In this document: piece after piece, positions 1 through 5,756 of the stretch
Layout: each line of letters starts with the position of its first letter
Numbering within the stretch: the first letter of the stretch is position 1
Source of the DNA: Aquificaceae bacterium
GTDB taxonomy: Bacteria > Aquificota > Aquificia > Aquificales > Aquificaceae
DNA length: 6,518 bases
Assembly: GCA_015487535.1 (NCBI GenBank)
Contig: WFPN01000037.1
Coordinates: forward strand, 1-6,518
Direction of reading: 5' to 3'
Position numbers and translations under genes: made by a program
Notes under the pieces: generated by a model
The model's input: the letters and a program-made list of their open reading frames with translations, nothing else
Told to the model about the DNA's origin: nothing
Databases searched by the model: none

Positions 1-533
1 AGGCCCTTCTCCATAAAGAACCTCTCGTGCTTCTCACAGTTCTTCTCGTAGCAGTCGCTGTTGGGATCCTCGTCTATAAGGTCCATTATGTCGCTTATCT
101 TCAGCTTGCCGTTGCAGAGCTTCCCCCAGTCCTGAAGGAGCTTCTCAACTAGGAATGAGCTCCTGAGAAGCCCCCTCCTCATTATCTTCCTTCCTATCTC
201 TATTTGTTTGGCGTAGTGGATCTCCTGCTGACGGGTGAGAAGAGGTATCTTTCCCATCTCCTTGAGGTAAAGCTTGACAGGGTCCCCGTCCCTTCCCATC
301 ACTGTAAAGGACTCGGTCGATACCACGAGCTCGTCCATAGCTTCTTTGTCTTGGAACTCCTCCTCGCTCTCCACCACCTGGATATTGAAGTTGGCGAGGG
401 TGTCTATGAGCTCCTCGAAGCTGTCCGAGGACACGAAGTCCTCCTCGAGAACCTCGTTGATCTCGTCGTAGGTTACGAACCCCTTCTCCTTACCAACCTC
501 GATCAGGTGCCTAAGGCTTTCCCTGTCTATCAT
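1..533 (-). CDS. rpoD: RNA polymerase primary sigma factor RpoD, N-terminal part (cut by window edge)
   Basis: Housekeeping sigma-70 factor, which directs RNA polymerase to promoters. The frame is open from an ATG at 533-531 to the left edge with no stop, giving 177 residues plus two bases. Residues 1-60 look like region 1.1, with a typical IEVGKEKGFVTYDEINEVL stretch at residues 11-29. An acidic linker follows. Residues 84-115 are a clear region 1.2, beginning DPVKLYLKEMGKIPLLTRQQ, the form seen in primary rather than alternative sigma factors. From about residue 116 the non-conserved region begins; it carries Cys140, Cys161, Cys166 and His169, which is unusual. Regions 2-4 lie outside the window. 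The start is supported by a strong AGGAGGT Shine-Dalgarno five bases upstream. The gene lies 51 bases downstream of dnaG, as in many bacteria. Identification is confident; full length cannot be judged. Confidence 0.95.
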   Translation of the reverse strand, partial: MIDRESLRHLIEVGKEKGFVTYDEINEVLEEDFVSSDSFEELIDTLANFNIQVVESEEEFQDKEAMDELVVSTESFTVMGRDGDPVKLYLKEMGKIPLLTRQQEIHYAKQIEIGRKIMRRGLLRSSFLVEKLLQDWGKLCNGKLKISDIMDLIDEDPNSDCYEKNCEKHERFFMEKG

Positions 534-538
534 TCTTT

Positions 539-545
539 ACCTCCT
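539..545 (-). promoter_or_regulatory. Shine-Dalgarno of rpoD
   Basis: AGGAGGT on the minus strand, five bases before the ATG at 533-531. It is the strongest and best-placed ribosome binding site in the window. It fixes the rpoD start and contrasts with the weak or missing sites of purC, dnaG and the DUF481 gene. Confidence 0.8.
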
Positions 546-559
546 GCACAAATTTATAA

Positions 560-588
560 AAGATAGGATTGTGTACGTTTACTTTCAA
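560..588 (-). promoter_or_regulatory. Candidate sigma-70 promoter for rpoD
   Basis: On the minus strand TTGAAA (588-583) is followed after exactly 17 bases by TATCTT (565-560), a reasonable -35/-10 pair. The -35 overlaps the dnaG stop codon. The predicted start of transcription, near 552, leaves a leader of about 20 bases containing the AGGAGGT site. A second AT-rich box, TATAAA, lies just downstream. This would let rpoD be transcribed apart from dnaG, as internal promoters do in the enteric operon. It is inferred from the sequence pattern only. Confidence 0.4.
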
Positions 589-2171
589 GATCCGCCCCTC
601 CATCTCTTAAGGGCTGAAGGCTTTATGCCTCCCCTGTGACTCCTTATTATCTCCCTCACCGACTCCCTGAGACCTGCCGCCTCAAGCTCCTCCTTAGGTA
701 TGTCTATCCTGAGCCTCTCCAAAGCAGCCCCGAACTCCTCCTCCAGATCGGTAGTCTTGAGATTGAGTATGTCCTCGGGAACCTCGTAATACTCTTCCCT
801 GAGTATTCTCTCGGCGAGCTCCCTCGCCCTGTGGGATAGGTTAAGCTGGTCGAGATCAACCTCTGGCCTCAGCTCGAAGAGTCCTTTTAGGAATATCCTC
901 TCGGTGAAGCTGAGCCTGTTCTCCTCCTCTTCAGGGACAGCTTCTCTTTTCCTGTACACTTTCGAGGAGAGGACCTCCAGGGGTATCTTCGTGAGCTTGC
1001 TGAGCTCGGAAATGAGCGTGAAGGATCTTATCTCGTCCTTCATGAAGGAGGCAAAGTAGGTGAAGTCCCTTATCGCTTCCTCCACCTTCTCCCCTTTCTT
1101 TACACGCTCGATGAGGAGCTCGAATACGTCTAAAGAGCTTTCTATAATGGACCTTAGGGCTTTCTTACCCTCTTTTATTACAAAATCGTGCGGATCCATG
1201 CCTTCAGGCAGGAATACCGGATAAACCTCCACGCCCGCCGAGAGCAAATGTGGTGTGGCGAGCCTCATGGCCTTCCTTCCTGCCTCGTCCCCGTCGAAGA
1301 GCAGATAGACCCTTTCTACGAACTTAGAGAGTACCTGGGCATGTTCTTTCCCAAAGGATGTCCCTAGTGTAGCAACCGCGTTCCTGAAGCCCTCCTGGTG
1401 TAGGCTTATAACGTCGAAGTACCCTTCAACGAGCACAGCGCTCCTGAGATCTCTGAGGTAACTCAGACCCTCGTAAAGGCCAAAGAGGAGCTCCCTTTTC
1501 TTGAAGACCTCGCTCTCGGGAGAGTTTATGTACTTGGGACCTTCGCCCTTGAGGAGTCTTCCACCGAAGCCTACGAACCTGCCCCTCTGGTCCCTTATGG
1601 GTATAACGAGCCTGCCCCTGAACAGGTCCCTGAACCTATCCTCATCTACCCTGGTGATGTTTCCCGTTTTCTCGTATATCTCAAGCCCGCCCTCCTTCTT
1701 GAGGAGCTCCACGAGTTCCCTCGACTGAGGCGCGAAGCCGAGCATGAACTTCCTTATGGTGCTTCCCTCTATACCTCTTCCCCTGAGGTAATCCAGGGCC
1801 TCTCTGTTCTCCCTGAGCTTCGAGTGGTAGAATTCAGCTACCTTCTCAAGGAGCTCGTGTATCTTTCCCTTTTCACCCGAGTCTTCCTTTATCCTGAGCT
1901 TTATACCGTATCTCCTGGCGAGCTGTTTGGCTGCCTCCACGTAGGAGATGTTCTCGTACAGTGAGACGAACTTTATCGCATCTCCGCCCACACCGCACCC
2001 GAAACACTTGAATATCTGCCTTGAGGGGGATACGTAGAAGGAGGGGGTTCTGTCCGGATGGAAGGGGCAGTTGGCCTTGAAGTTAGTCCCTGCCCTCTCG
2101 AGGTGTATGTAATCGGATACGACGTCAACTATATCTAACTCTCTTCTGAGCTCGTCTATATCCGAGGACAT
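585..2171 (-). CDS. dnaG: DNA primase DnaG
   Basis: Primase that makes the RNA primers for chromosome replication, working with the replicative helicase at the fork. The chosen ATG gives 528 residues. Order of parts: a CHC2 zinc-binding domain with Cys35, His38, Cys56 and Cys59 (NCPFHP, then FKCFGCG); the RNA-polymerase N-terminal subdomain including FRGRLVIPIRD (184-194) and KYINSPES (213-220); the TOPRIM fold with catalytic Glu249 in VEGYFDV, the metal-binding pair Asp293/Asp295 in FDGDEAG, and EGMDPHDF (323-330); then a charged helical C-terminal region from about 380 that should contact the helicase. It is shorter than the roughly 580-residue E. coli enzyme, as in Aquifex. An upstream TTG at 2216 would add 15 residues (543 in all), but the internal ATG gives MSSDIDELRREL, the N-terminus I recall for Aquifex primase. 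No residue appears to be missing. Confidence 0.96.
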   Translation of the reverse strand: MSSDIDELRRELDIVDVVSDYIHLERAGTNFKANCPFHPDRTPSFYVSPSRQIFKCFGCGVGGDAIKFVSLYENISYVEAAKQLARRYGIKLRIKEDSGEKGKIHELLEKVAEFYHSKLRENREALDYLRGRGIEGSTIRKFMLGFAPQSRELVELLKKEGGLEIYEKTGNITRVDEDRFRDLFRGRLVIPIRDQRGRFVGFGGRLLKGEGPKYINSPESEVFKKRELLFGLYEGLSYLRDLRSAVLVEGYFDVISLHQEGFRNAVATLGTSFGKEHAQVLSKFVERVYLLFDGDEAGRKAMRLATPHLLSAGVEVYPVFLPEGMDPHDFVIKEGKKALRSIIESSLDVFELLIERVKKGEKVEEAIRDFTYFASFMKDEIRSFTLISELSKLTKIPLEVLSSKVYRKREAVPEEEENRLSFTERIFLKGLFELRPEVDLDQLNLSHRARELAERILREEYYEVPEDILNLKTTDLEEEFGAALERLRIDIPKEELEAAGLRESVREIIRSHRGGIKPSALKRWRGGS

Positions 2172-2182
2172 TACCTCTTGAG

Positions 2183-2210
2183 AATTTAAACCGCCTCCTG
2201 AGACTGTCAA
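2183..2210 (-). promoter_or_regulatory. Possible promoter ahead of dnaG
   Basis: In the 50 bases between purC and dnaG the minus strand has a perfect -35 hexamer TTGACA (2210-2205), then 16 bases, then TAAATT (2188-2183), which matches TATAAT at four of six positions. Transcription would begin four or five bases before the ATG at 2171, giving an almost leaderless message. An AGGAGG lies in the spacer, 22 bases from the ATG and so too far to serve it; a nearer AAGAGGT sits only one base from the ATG, closer than usual. dnaG may also be read from the purC promoter. Confidence 0.3.
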
Positions 2211-2221
2211 GCTCAATTATG

Positions 2222-2929
2222 TTAAGATATACGTTTGAGGATTTTTCTGTATCCCTCCAGGAGATCCCCGAGGTCGAATCTGAACCTGTCCTTGTCGAGC
2301 TTCTCGCCTGTGTTCGCATCCCACAGCCTCATCGAGTCGGGGGAGATCTCGTCCACTATCCCCACGCTCCCGTCGGGGAGCTTTCCGAACTCTAACTTGA
2401 AGTCCACGAGGACCATACCGTGTTCTTTAAAGAACTTGGAGAGTATCTCGTTTACCTTGAGGGCCGTCTCCCTCATCACGGGGATGGCCTCGATGGGAGC
2501 CAAGTTCATGAGCTCTATGTGGGGCTCGCACACCAAGGGGTCGTGAAGCTCGTCGTTCTTGTAGAAGAACTCCACCAGAGGTTTTTTGAACTTCTCCCCC
2601 TCCTTAAAACCAAGGCGCTTTACAACGCTTCCAGCGGCGAAGTTCCTTACCACCGTCTCTACCAGGAACCTCTCGGCCCTCCATACCAGCATCTCGTTAT
2701 CGGACAGCTTCTCTATGAAGTGGGTTTTAATCCCGTGTTCGTGGAGTATCTCGAAGATCAGGCTAGAGATCGTGTTGTTTAGGGCGCCCTTACCTTTTAA
2801 CTCCGCTTTCTTCACCCCGTCGAAGGCGGTGGCCGTGTCTTTGAAGTGGAGTATGAGCTTGTCGGGTTCTTCCGTCTCATAGACTATCTTCGCCTTCCCC
2901 TCGTAGAGCTTCTTCAGTTTCTTGGGCAT
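2222..2929 (-). CDS. purC: Phosphoribosylaminoimidazole-succinocarboxamide (SAICAR) synthase
   Basis: Cytosolic enzyme of de novo purine synthesis: joins aspartate to CAIR using ATP, giving SAICAR. The 235 residues match the usual length of the single-domain bacterial enzyme. The N-terminal nucleotide-binding lobe has KLYEGKAKIVYET (7-19) and the FKDTATAFDG stretch (29-38). The first family signature is at about 88-105 (FLVETVVRNFAAGSVVKR), departing from the usual PLEVVVRN form in having FLVET ahead of VVRN. The second, LVDFKLEFG, is at 174-182, followed by VDEISPDSMRLWD (192-204) at the active site. The ATG at 2929 is favoured because the protein begins at the normal distance from KLYEGKAK. 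There is no Shine-Dalgarno, and a TATAAT box ends six bases before the ATG, suggesting a leaderless message. It precedes dnaG by about 50 bases on the same strand, so it may head a purC-dnaG-rpoD unit. Confidence 0.97.
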   Translation of the reverse strand: MPKKLKKLYEGKAKIVYETEEPDKLILHFKDTATAFDGVKKAELKGKGALNNTISSLIFEILHEHGIKTHFIEKLSDNEMLVWRAERFLVETVVRNFAAGSVVKRLGFKEGEKFKKPLVEFFYKNDELHDPLVCEPHIELMNLAPIEAIPVMRETALKVNEILSKFFKEHGMVLVDFKLEFGKLPDGSVGIVDEISPDSMRLWDANTGEKLDKDRFRFDLGDLLEGYRKILKRIS

Positions 2930-2935
2930 TCTAAA

Positions 2936-2943
2936 ATTATAAT
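2936..2943. promoter_or_regulatory. Bidirectional -10 element between purC and the BASS gene
   Basis: The 17-base divergent gap contains ATTATAAT, a palindrome that reads TATAAT on both strands: plus 2938-2943, minus 2941-2936. On the minus strand six bases separate the box from the purC ATG, so transcription should start at or one base before the A of ATG. On the plus strand only three bases separate it from the ATG at 2947, which is tight even for a leaderless gene. I found no good -35 hexamer for either direction. The two promoters could not be occupied at once. Confidence 0.4.
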
Positions 2944-2946
2944 CCC

Positions 2947-3840
2947 ATGCAGAACCTATCCCTCCTGCTCATACTAGTGATCCTTTCGACCGCGGGGTTC
3001 CTGTTCGATGAGTTCTTCAGGGGTTTTAAAGGCCTGATAGTCCCACTCCTCGTGGTGATAATGCTGAGCATGGGAGTGACCCTTACCCTCGAGGACTTCA
3101 GGAGGATCTTCAAAAGGCCCCACATAATCATCTACGGAGCCCTTCTCCAGTTTTCTGTTATGCCCCTGACGGGGTTCTTGCTCGCCAAGTCTTTCGGTCT
3201 TGGTCCTGATCTCCTCGTGGGTGTTGTGCTCGTGGGCTCCGCTCCCGGCGGGACAGCCTCCAACCTGATAACCTACATATCGAAGGGAGAGCTTTCCTAC
3301 TCTATATCTATGACGACCCTATCGACATTACTCGCTCCCCTCTTTACACCCCTATGGACCCTCGTTCTGGCTGGAAAGTTCGTGCCTGTGCCCTTTCTCG
3401 GTATGGCTCTCGCTACCTTGAAGATAGTTGTCCTGCCGGTCCTCTTAGGCATGGGGGTCCGCTACATTCTTAAGGATAATGTGAAAAAGATAGAGCCCGC
3501 CCTTCCGTACCTTGCGGTTCTCTCCATATCCTTCATAATAGCTGTGATATTTGCTCTCAATAAGGAGAGGCTGAAGGATGTAAGCCTTCTCGTCCTCGGT
3601 GTTGTTCTCGCGCACAACCTGTTAGGCTTCCTCCTCGGTTTCCTGTTTGGAAAGTTCGCGGGCCTCGACAACAGGCTCGCCAAGACCCTATCTATAGAGG
3701 TAGGTATGCAGAACTCAGGGTTATCGACCGTCCTCGCTCTAAAGTTCTTTTCCCAGCTCTCTGCCCTTCCCTCGGCTCTCTTTAGCCTATCCCAGAACAT
3801 ACTCGGGGTCTTGATCTCTTTCGTCTTCCGGAGGATCTAA
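2947..3840 (+). CDS. Bile acid:sodium symporter (BASS/SBF) family transporter
   Basis: Inner-membrane secondary transporter, probably Na+-coupled. The 297 residues fit the bacterial ASBT-like branch, with about ten hydrophobic segments (near 4-20, 28-47, 58-80, 88-110, 118-142, 148-171, 186-203, 211-235, 246-268, 274-295). Family marks are MGVTLTLEDFRRI (42-54), Gln68 in LLQFSVMP, SAPGGTASN (98-106) before the first helix crossover, MTTLSTLLAP (122-131), and IEVGMQNSGLS (250-260) at the second crossover. In structures of this family such Asn, Thr/Ser, Glu and Gln residues form the two Na+ sites. The substrate is unknown; bacterial and plastid relatives carry pyruvate, pantoate or other organic acids. 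A stop codon at 2932-2934 in this frame excludes a longer N-terminus. The ATG at 2947 has no Shine-Dalgarno. The gene is divergent from purC and convergent with the DUF481 gene, so it stands alone. Confidence 0.9.
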   Translation: MQNLSLLLILVILSTAGFLFDEFFRGFKGLIVPLLVVIMLSMGVTLTLEDFRRIFKRPHIIIYGALLQFSVMPLTGFLLAKSFGLGPDLLVGVVLVGSAPGGTASNLITYISKGELSYSISMTTLSTLLAPLFTPLWTLVLAGKFVPVPFLGMALATLKIVVLPVLLGMGVRYILKDNVKKIEPALPYLAVLSISFIIAVIFALNKERLKDVSLLVLGVVLAHNLLGFLLGFLFGKFAGLDNRLAKTLSIEVGMQNSGLSTVLALKFFSQLSALPSALFSLSQNILGVLISFVFRRI

Positions 3841-4556
3841 AAGTCTATTATCAGCGAGGTGGAGAAGGTGGTATCGGTCTTCTTTATCCCCGGTTCCGGG
3901 GGCCTGTTCTGATAGGCGAGCTTGTAGCCAACGCCGAGGGATATGTAGTTGTTGACCTTAACCTCTAGCGAGGTCTCCGAGTTTACGAAGTAGGTTTCCG
4001 TGTCTGAGAGGTTCACGAAGTAGTTCGCGTTTTCTTTGAGCCTCAGGTTCTCCCGTATATTCCACTGGTAGTAGATCTCTGCCTTTGCGGTCCCGTAGTT
4101 GTCTATTCCGTCGTTCTCTATCCTATTGTAGTAGTAAGGTGTGGAGAGAAGGAACTTCAGCTCGTGCTTTTTAGTCTTGAGAAGGTCGTAACCTATCCCG
4201 GGGCCACCGTTTACCTTGTACTCGTATCCAGAGAACTTGTCCCTCTCGTAGCCTGCGGTCAGGAAGGCGAAGAACCTTTCGGTAAAGAGCCTCTCCCATC
4301 TTCCGCTCGCGTCTATCCTGTTGGCGGTCTCGTTTCCCTCCTGGGTAGCGTAGAGGGCTGAGTTTTTGAAGTAGAGCCTGTTTACCTTCCCTTCCCTCTT
4401 TATCTCCAGCTTCTCCGACAGCGTTTGTGTGTTAATGTTCCCCGATGTCCTCACGTAGGAGAGCTCTATGTGAACGCTCCAGAGTTTTTCTTTTAGAGCC
4501 TCCGAAGGGAAGGCTGATACGGAGAGCGTAGCCAGAAGCGGGAGGGTTCTTTTCAT
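3837..4556 (-). CDS. DUF481-type outer-membrane beta-barrel protein
   Basis: Probable outer-membrane protein of unknown function (YdiY-like). The chosen ATG gives 239 residues with an N-terminal signal peptide: MKR, a short hydrophobic stretch LPLLATLSVSA, then a likely cleavage near residues 14-20. The rest alternates polar and aromatic residues in strands with charged turns. It includes GGPGIGYDLL, the typical DUF481 strand-turn, and ends in STSLIIDF, whose last phenylalanine is the usual barrel-assembly signal. A TTG at 4583 would add nine residues before the positive charges of the signal peptide and is less likely. The ATG has no clear Shine-Dalgarno, but TATAAT lies nine bases upstream. 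The gene begins 16 bases after the AtpZ-like gene and its TAG overlaps the stop of the convergent transporter gene. Some related proteins are induced by salt or low pH; no role can be assigned here. Confidence 0.8.
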   Translation of the reverse strand: MKRTLPLLATLSVSAFPSEALKEKLWSVHIELSYVRTSGNINTQTLSEKLEIKREGKVNRLYFKNSALYATQEGNETANRIDASGRWERLFTERFFAFLTAGYERDKFSGYEYKVNGGPGIGYDLLKTKKHELKFLLSTPYYYNRIENDGIDNYGTAKAEIYYQWNIRENLRLKENANYFVNLSDTETYFVNSETSLEVKVNNYISLGVGYKLAYQNRPPEPGIKKTDTTFSTSLIIDF

Positions 4557-4565
4557 AGATCCCGT

Positions 4566-4571
4566 ATTATA
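4566..4571 (-). promoter_or_regulatory. Candidate -10 box for the DUF481 gene
   Basis: Perfect TATAAT on the minus strand, overlapping the gap after the AtpZ-like gene stop (4575-4573) and ending nine bases before the ATG at 4556. Transcription would start one to three bases ahead of the ATG. No good -35 is visible at 16-18 bases. This suggests separate expression of the barrel protein in addition to readthrough from the exchanger operon. Confidence 0.35.
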
Positions 4572-4572
4572 G

Positions 4573-4785
4573 CTAATCTTCAAGTCGCTTCATGTCCCTG
4601 TAGGCGTTCCTAAAGCCTGAGATTATCCCTATGAAGAAGAACAGGAGAAGCCCCCAGGGAGAGGTCTTGTATCCAAACCAGTTCTCAGCTGCCCAGTCTA
4701 TGAAGTAACCTACTAAAAGCCCAGCTATTATCCCTCCCAGGATGTTCAGGCCTACGGTCATCGCGGATATGTCCTTAGGCCTCAT
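4573..4785 (-). CDS. AtpZ/AtpI-like small membrane protein (ATPase_gene1 family)
   Basis: Small inner-membrane protein of 70 residues with two hydrophobic segments, near 8-30 (NILGGIIAGLLVGYFIDW) and 43-60 (PWGLLLFFFIGIISGF). The G-rich first helix ending in GYFIDW and the PWG-led second helix ending in FRNAYRD fit the AtpZ/AtpI group, usually found at the head of F-type ATP synthase operons and linked to Mg2+/Ca2+ handling or c-ring assembly. Here no ATP synthase gene is nearby. The ATG at 4785-4783 overlaps the TGA of the exchanger gene (ATGA) and has GGAG eight bases upstream, so it is preferred over extending the frame to 4857, which would put 24 non-membrane residues inside the exchanger gene. 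Translational coupling to the exchanger is likely. Family assignment is fairly sure; function is inferred. Confidence 0.75.
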   Translation of the reverse strand: MRPKDISAMTVGLNILGGIIAGLLVGYFIDWAAENWFGYKTSPWGLLLFFFIGIISGFRNAYRDMKRLED

Positions 4786-5756
4786 CCCACGAACTCCATA
4801 TACCATGAGTATATGGCATAGGCGATGTATATAAGGAGGAATATTCCCGCTTCCCACCTCGAGACGGTGTACCTGCTCCCCGTGTAGTTTGAAATGAACA
4901 GCACGAAGGTTGCCACGAACAGGAGGGTCAGGTCCTTGAAGGCCCTCTCTGGAACGGGTATGGGGTTTACCAGGGCACTCGCACCCAGGACAAGGGAGAC
5001 GTTGAATATGTTCGAGCCGGCAACGTTACCGAGTGCTATATCCGAGTTGCCTCTGTAGGCCGCCACGGCGGAGGTTAGGAGCTCAGGAAGGGATGTGCCC
5101 ACCGCTATCATAAATAGGCCCACAATGACCTGACTCACACCTAGGGCAAGGGCAAGGTTCACACCCCCGCTCACAGTCCAGTTGGCTCCGAATATGAGGC
5201 CTGCGAGACCTAGGAGTATAAGAAAACCCCCTTTGACGTAACCCAGCTTGGGTGTCCCGTCGTCCACCGTATTCCTCTCCAAGAAAGCGGCTAGGAAGTA
5301 GAGATACCCTACGAAGGTAGTGATAAGAACTAGACCTTCCGAGCGGGAAACGAATGCGCTGGGGGCATGGTCGAGAATTCTGTCACCCACCATAGCGAAG
5401 AGCACCAGTATGGATAGGAAGTTCAGAGGGATCTCCTTCTTTACGAAGGTCCTGTGTATCGATAGAGGTCTTATCAGCCCCGCTATCCCGAGTATCAGGA
5501 GTATGTTCGCGATGTTGGAACCTATCACGTTACCCAAGGTTATCTCCGAGGCTCCCTCGAGACTAGCATGAACGTTCACTGTAAGCTCGGGAAGTGAGGT
5601 CCCGAAGGCCACGAGGGTTAGGCCTATCACGAACTCTGGGATCCCTATCCTCCTCGCAAGCCCCGAGGCCCCAGTTATAAGGAGATCCGCCCCCTTGACG
5701 AGGATGGCTATACCGAGGACGAGCTTGATGAAATCTAAGATTATCCCCTTTTCCAT
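4782..5756 (-). CDS. CaCA-family Na+/Ca2+-type cation exchanger (YrbG/CaxA-like)
   Basis: Inner-membrane cation antiporter, most likely exchanging Ca2+ for Na+ or H+. The 324 residues contain about ten hydrophobic segments in two inverted halves. The two alpha repeats are explicit: GTSLPELTV (52-60) with GNVIGSNIAN (75-84), and GTSLPELLT (220-228) with GNVAGSNIFN (243-252). Glu57 and Glu225 are the expected ion-binding acids, helped by nearby Thr/Ser and by Asn84. The position that I align with Asp240 of the Methanocaldococcus jannaschii exchanger is Asn252, making the two halves more alike; many bacterial homologues also have Asn there. The ATG at 5756 lies 16 bases inside the end of the upstream gene, with only a weak GAGAG site, so coupling is likely. 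Its TGA overlaps the start of the AtpZ-like gene. The transported ion is not proven by sequence. Confidence 0.92.
   Translation of the reverse strand: MEKGIILDFIKLVLGIAILVKGADLLITGASGLARRIGIPEFVIGLTLVAFGTSLPELTVNVHASLEGASEITLGNVIGSNIANILLILGIAGLIRPLSIHRTFVKKEIPLNFLSILVLFAMVGDRILDHAPSAFVSRSEGLVLITTFVGYLYFLAAFLERNTVDDGTPKLGYVKGGFLILLGLAGLIFGANWTVSGGVNLALALGVSQVIVGLFMIAVGTSLPELLTSAVAAYRGNSDIALGNVAGSNIFNVSLVLGASALVNPIPVPERAFKDLTLLFVATFVLFISNYTGSRYTVSRWEAGIFLLIYIAYAIYSWYMEFVG

Noticed and set aside
204..566. Plus-strand open frame of 120 codons opposite rpoD
   Set aside because: It lies antisense to a clearly recognised sigma factor and shows no family features of its own.
2172..2216. N-terminal extension of DnaG from a TTG at 2216 (15 extra residues)
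   Set aside because: The extra residues are not primase-like, the TTG has no Shine-Dalgarno, and the ATG at 2171 gives the expected N-terminus directly before the zinc domain.
2125..2319. Minus-strand frame spanning the purC-dnaG junction
   Set aside because: It overlaps both real genes out of frame and encodes a low-complexity Arg/Ser-rich peptide.
2420..2782. Plus-strand open frame of 120 codons opposite purC
   Set aside because: It is antisense to a full-length, well-conserved enzyme; the frame is open only because of the coding bias of purC.
3462..3800. Minus-strand open frame of 112 codons opposite the BASS transporter
   Set aside because: Arg/Thr-rich translation typical of the reverse of a hydrophobic membrane gene; no start signal and no motif.
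4557..4583. TTG start nine codons upstream for the DUF481 protein
   Set aside because: It would precede the MKR of a normal signal peptide and overlap the stop of the preceding gene without a Shine-Dalgarno.
4786..4857. Longer start for the AtpZ-like protein, inside the exchanger gene
   Set aside because: The added 24 residues show no family resemblance, and the ATG at 4785 forms a classic ATGA overlap with GGAG well placed upstream.
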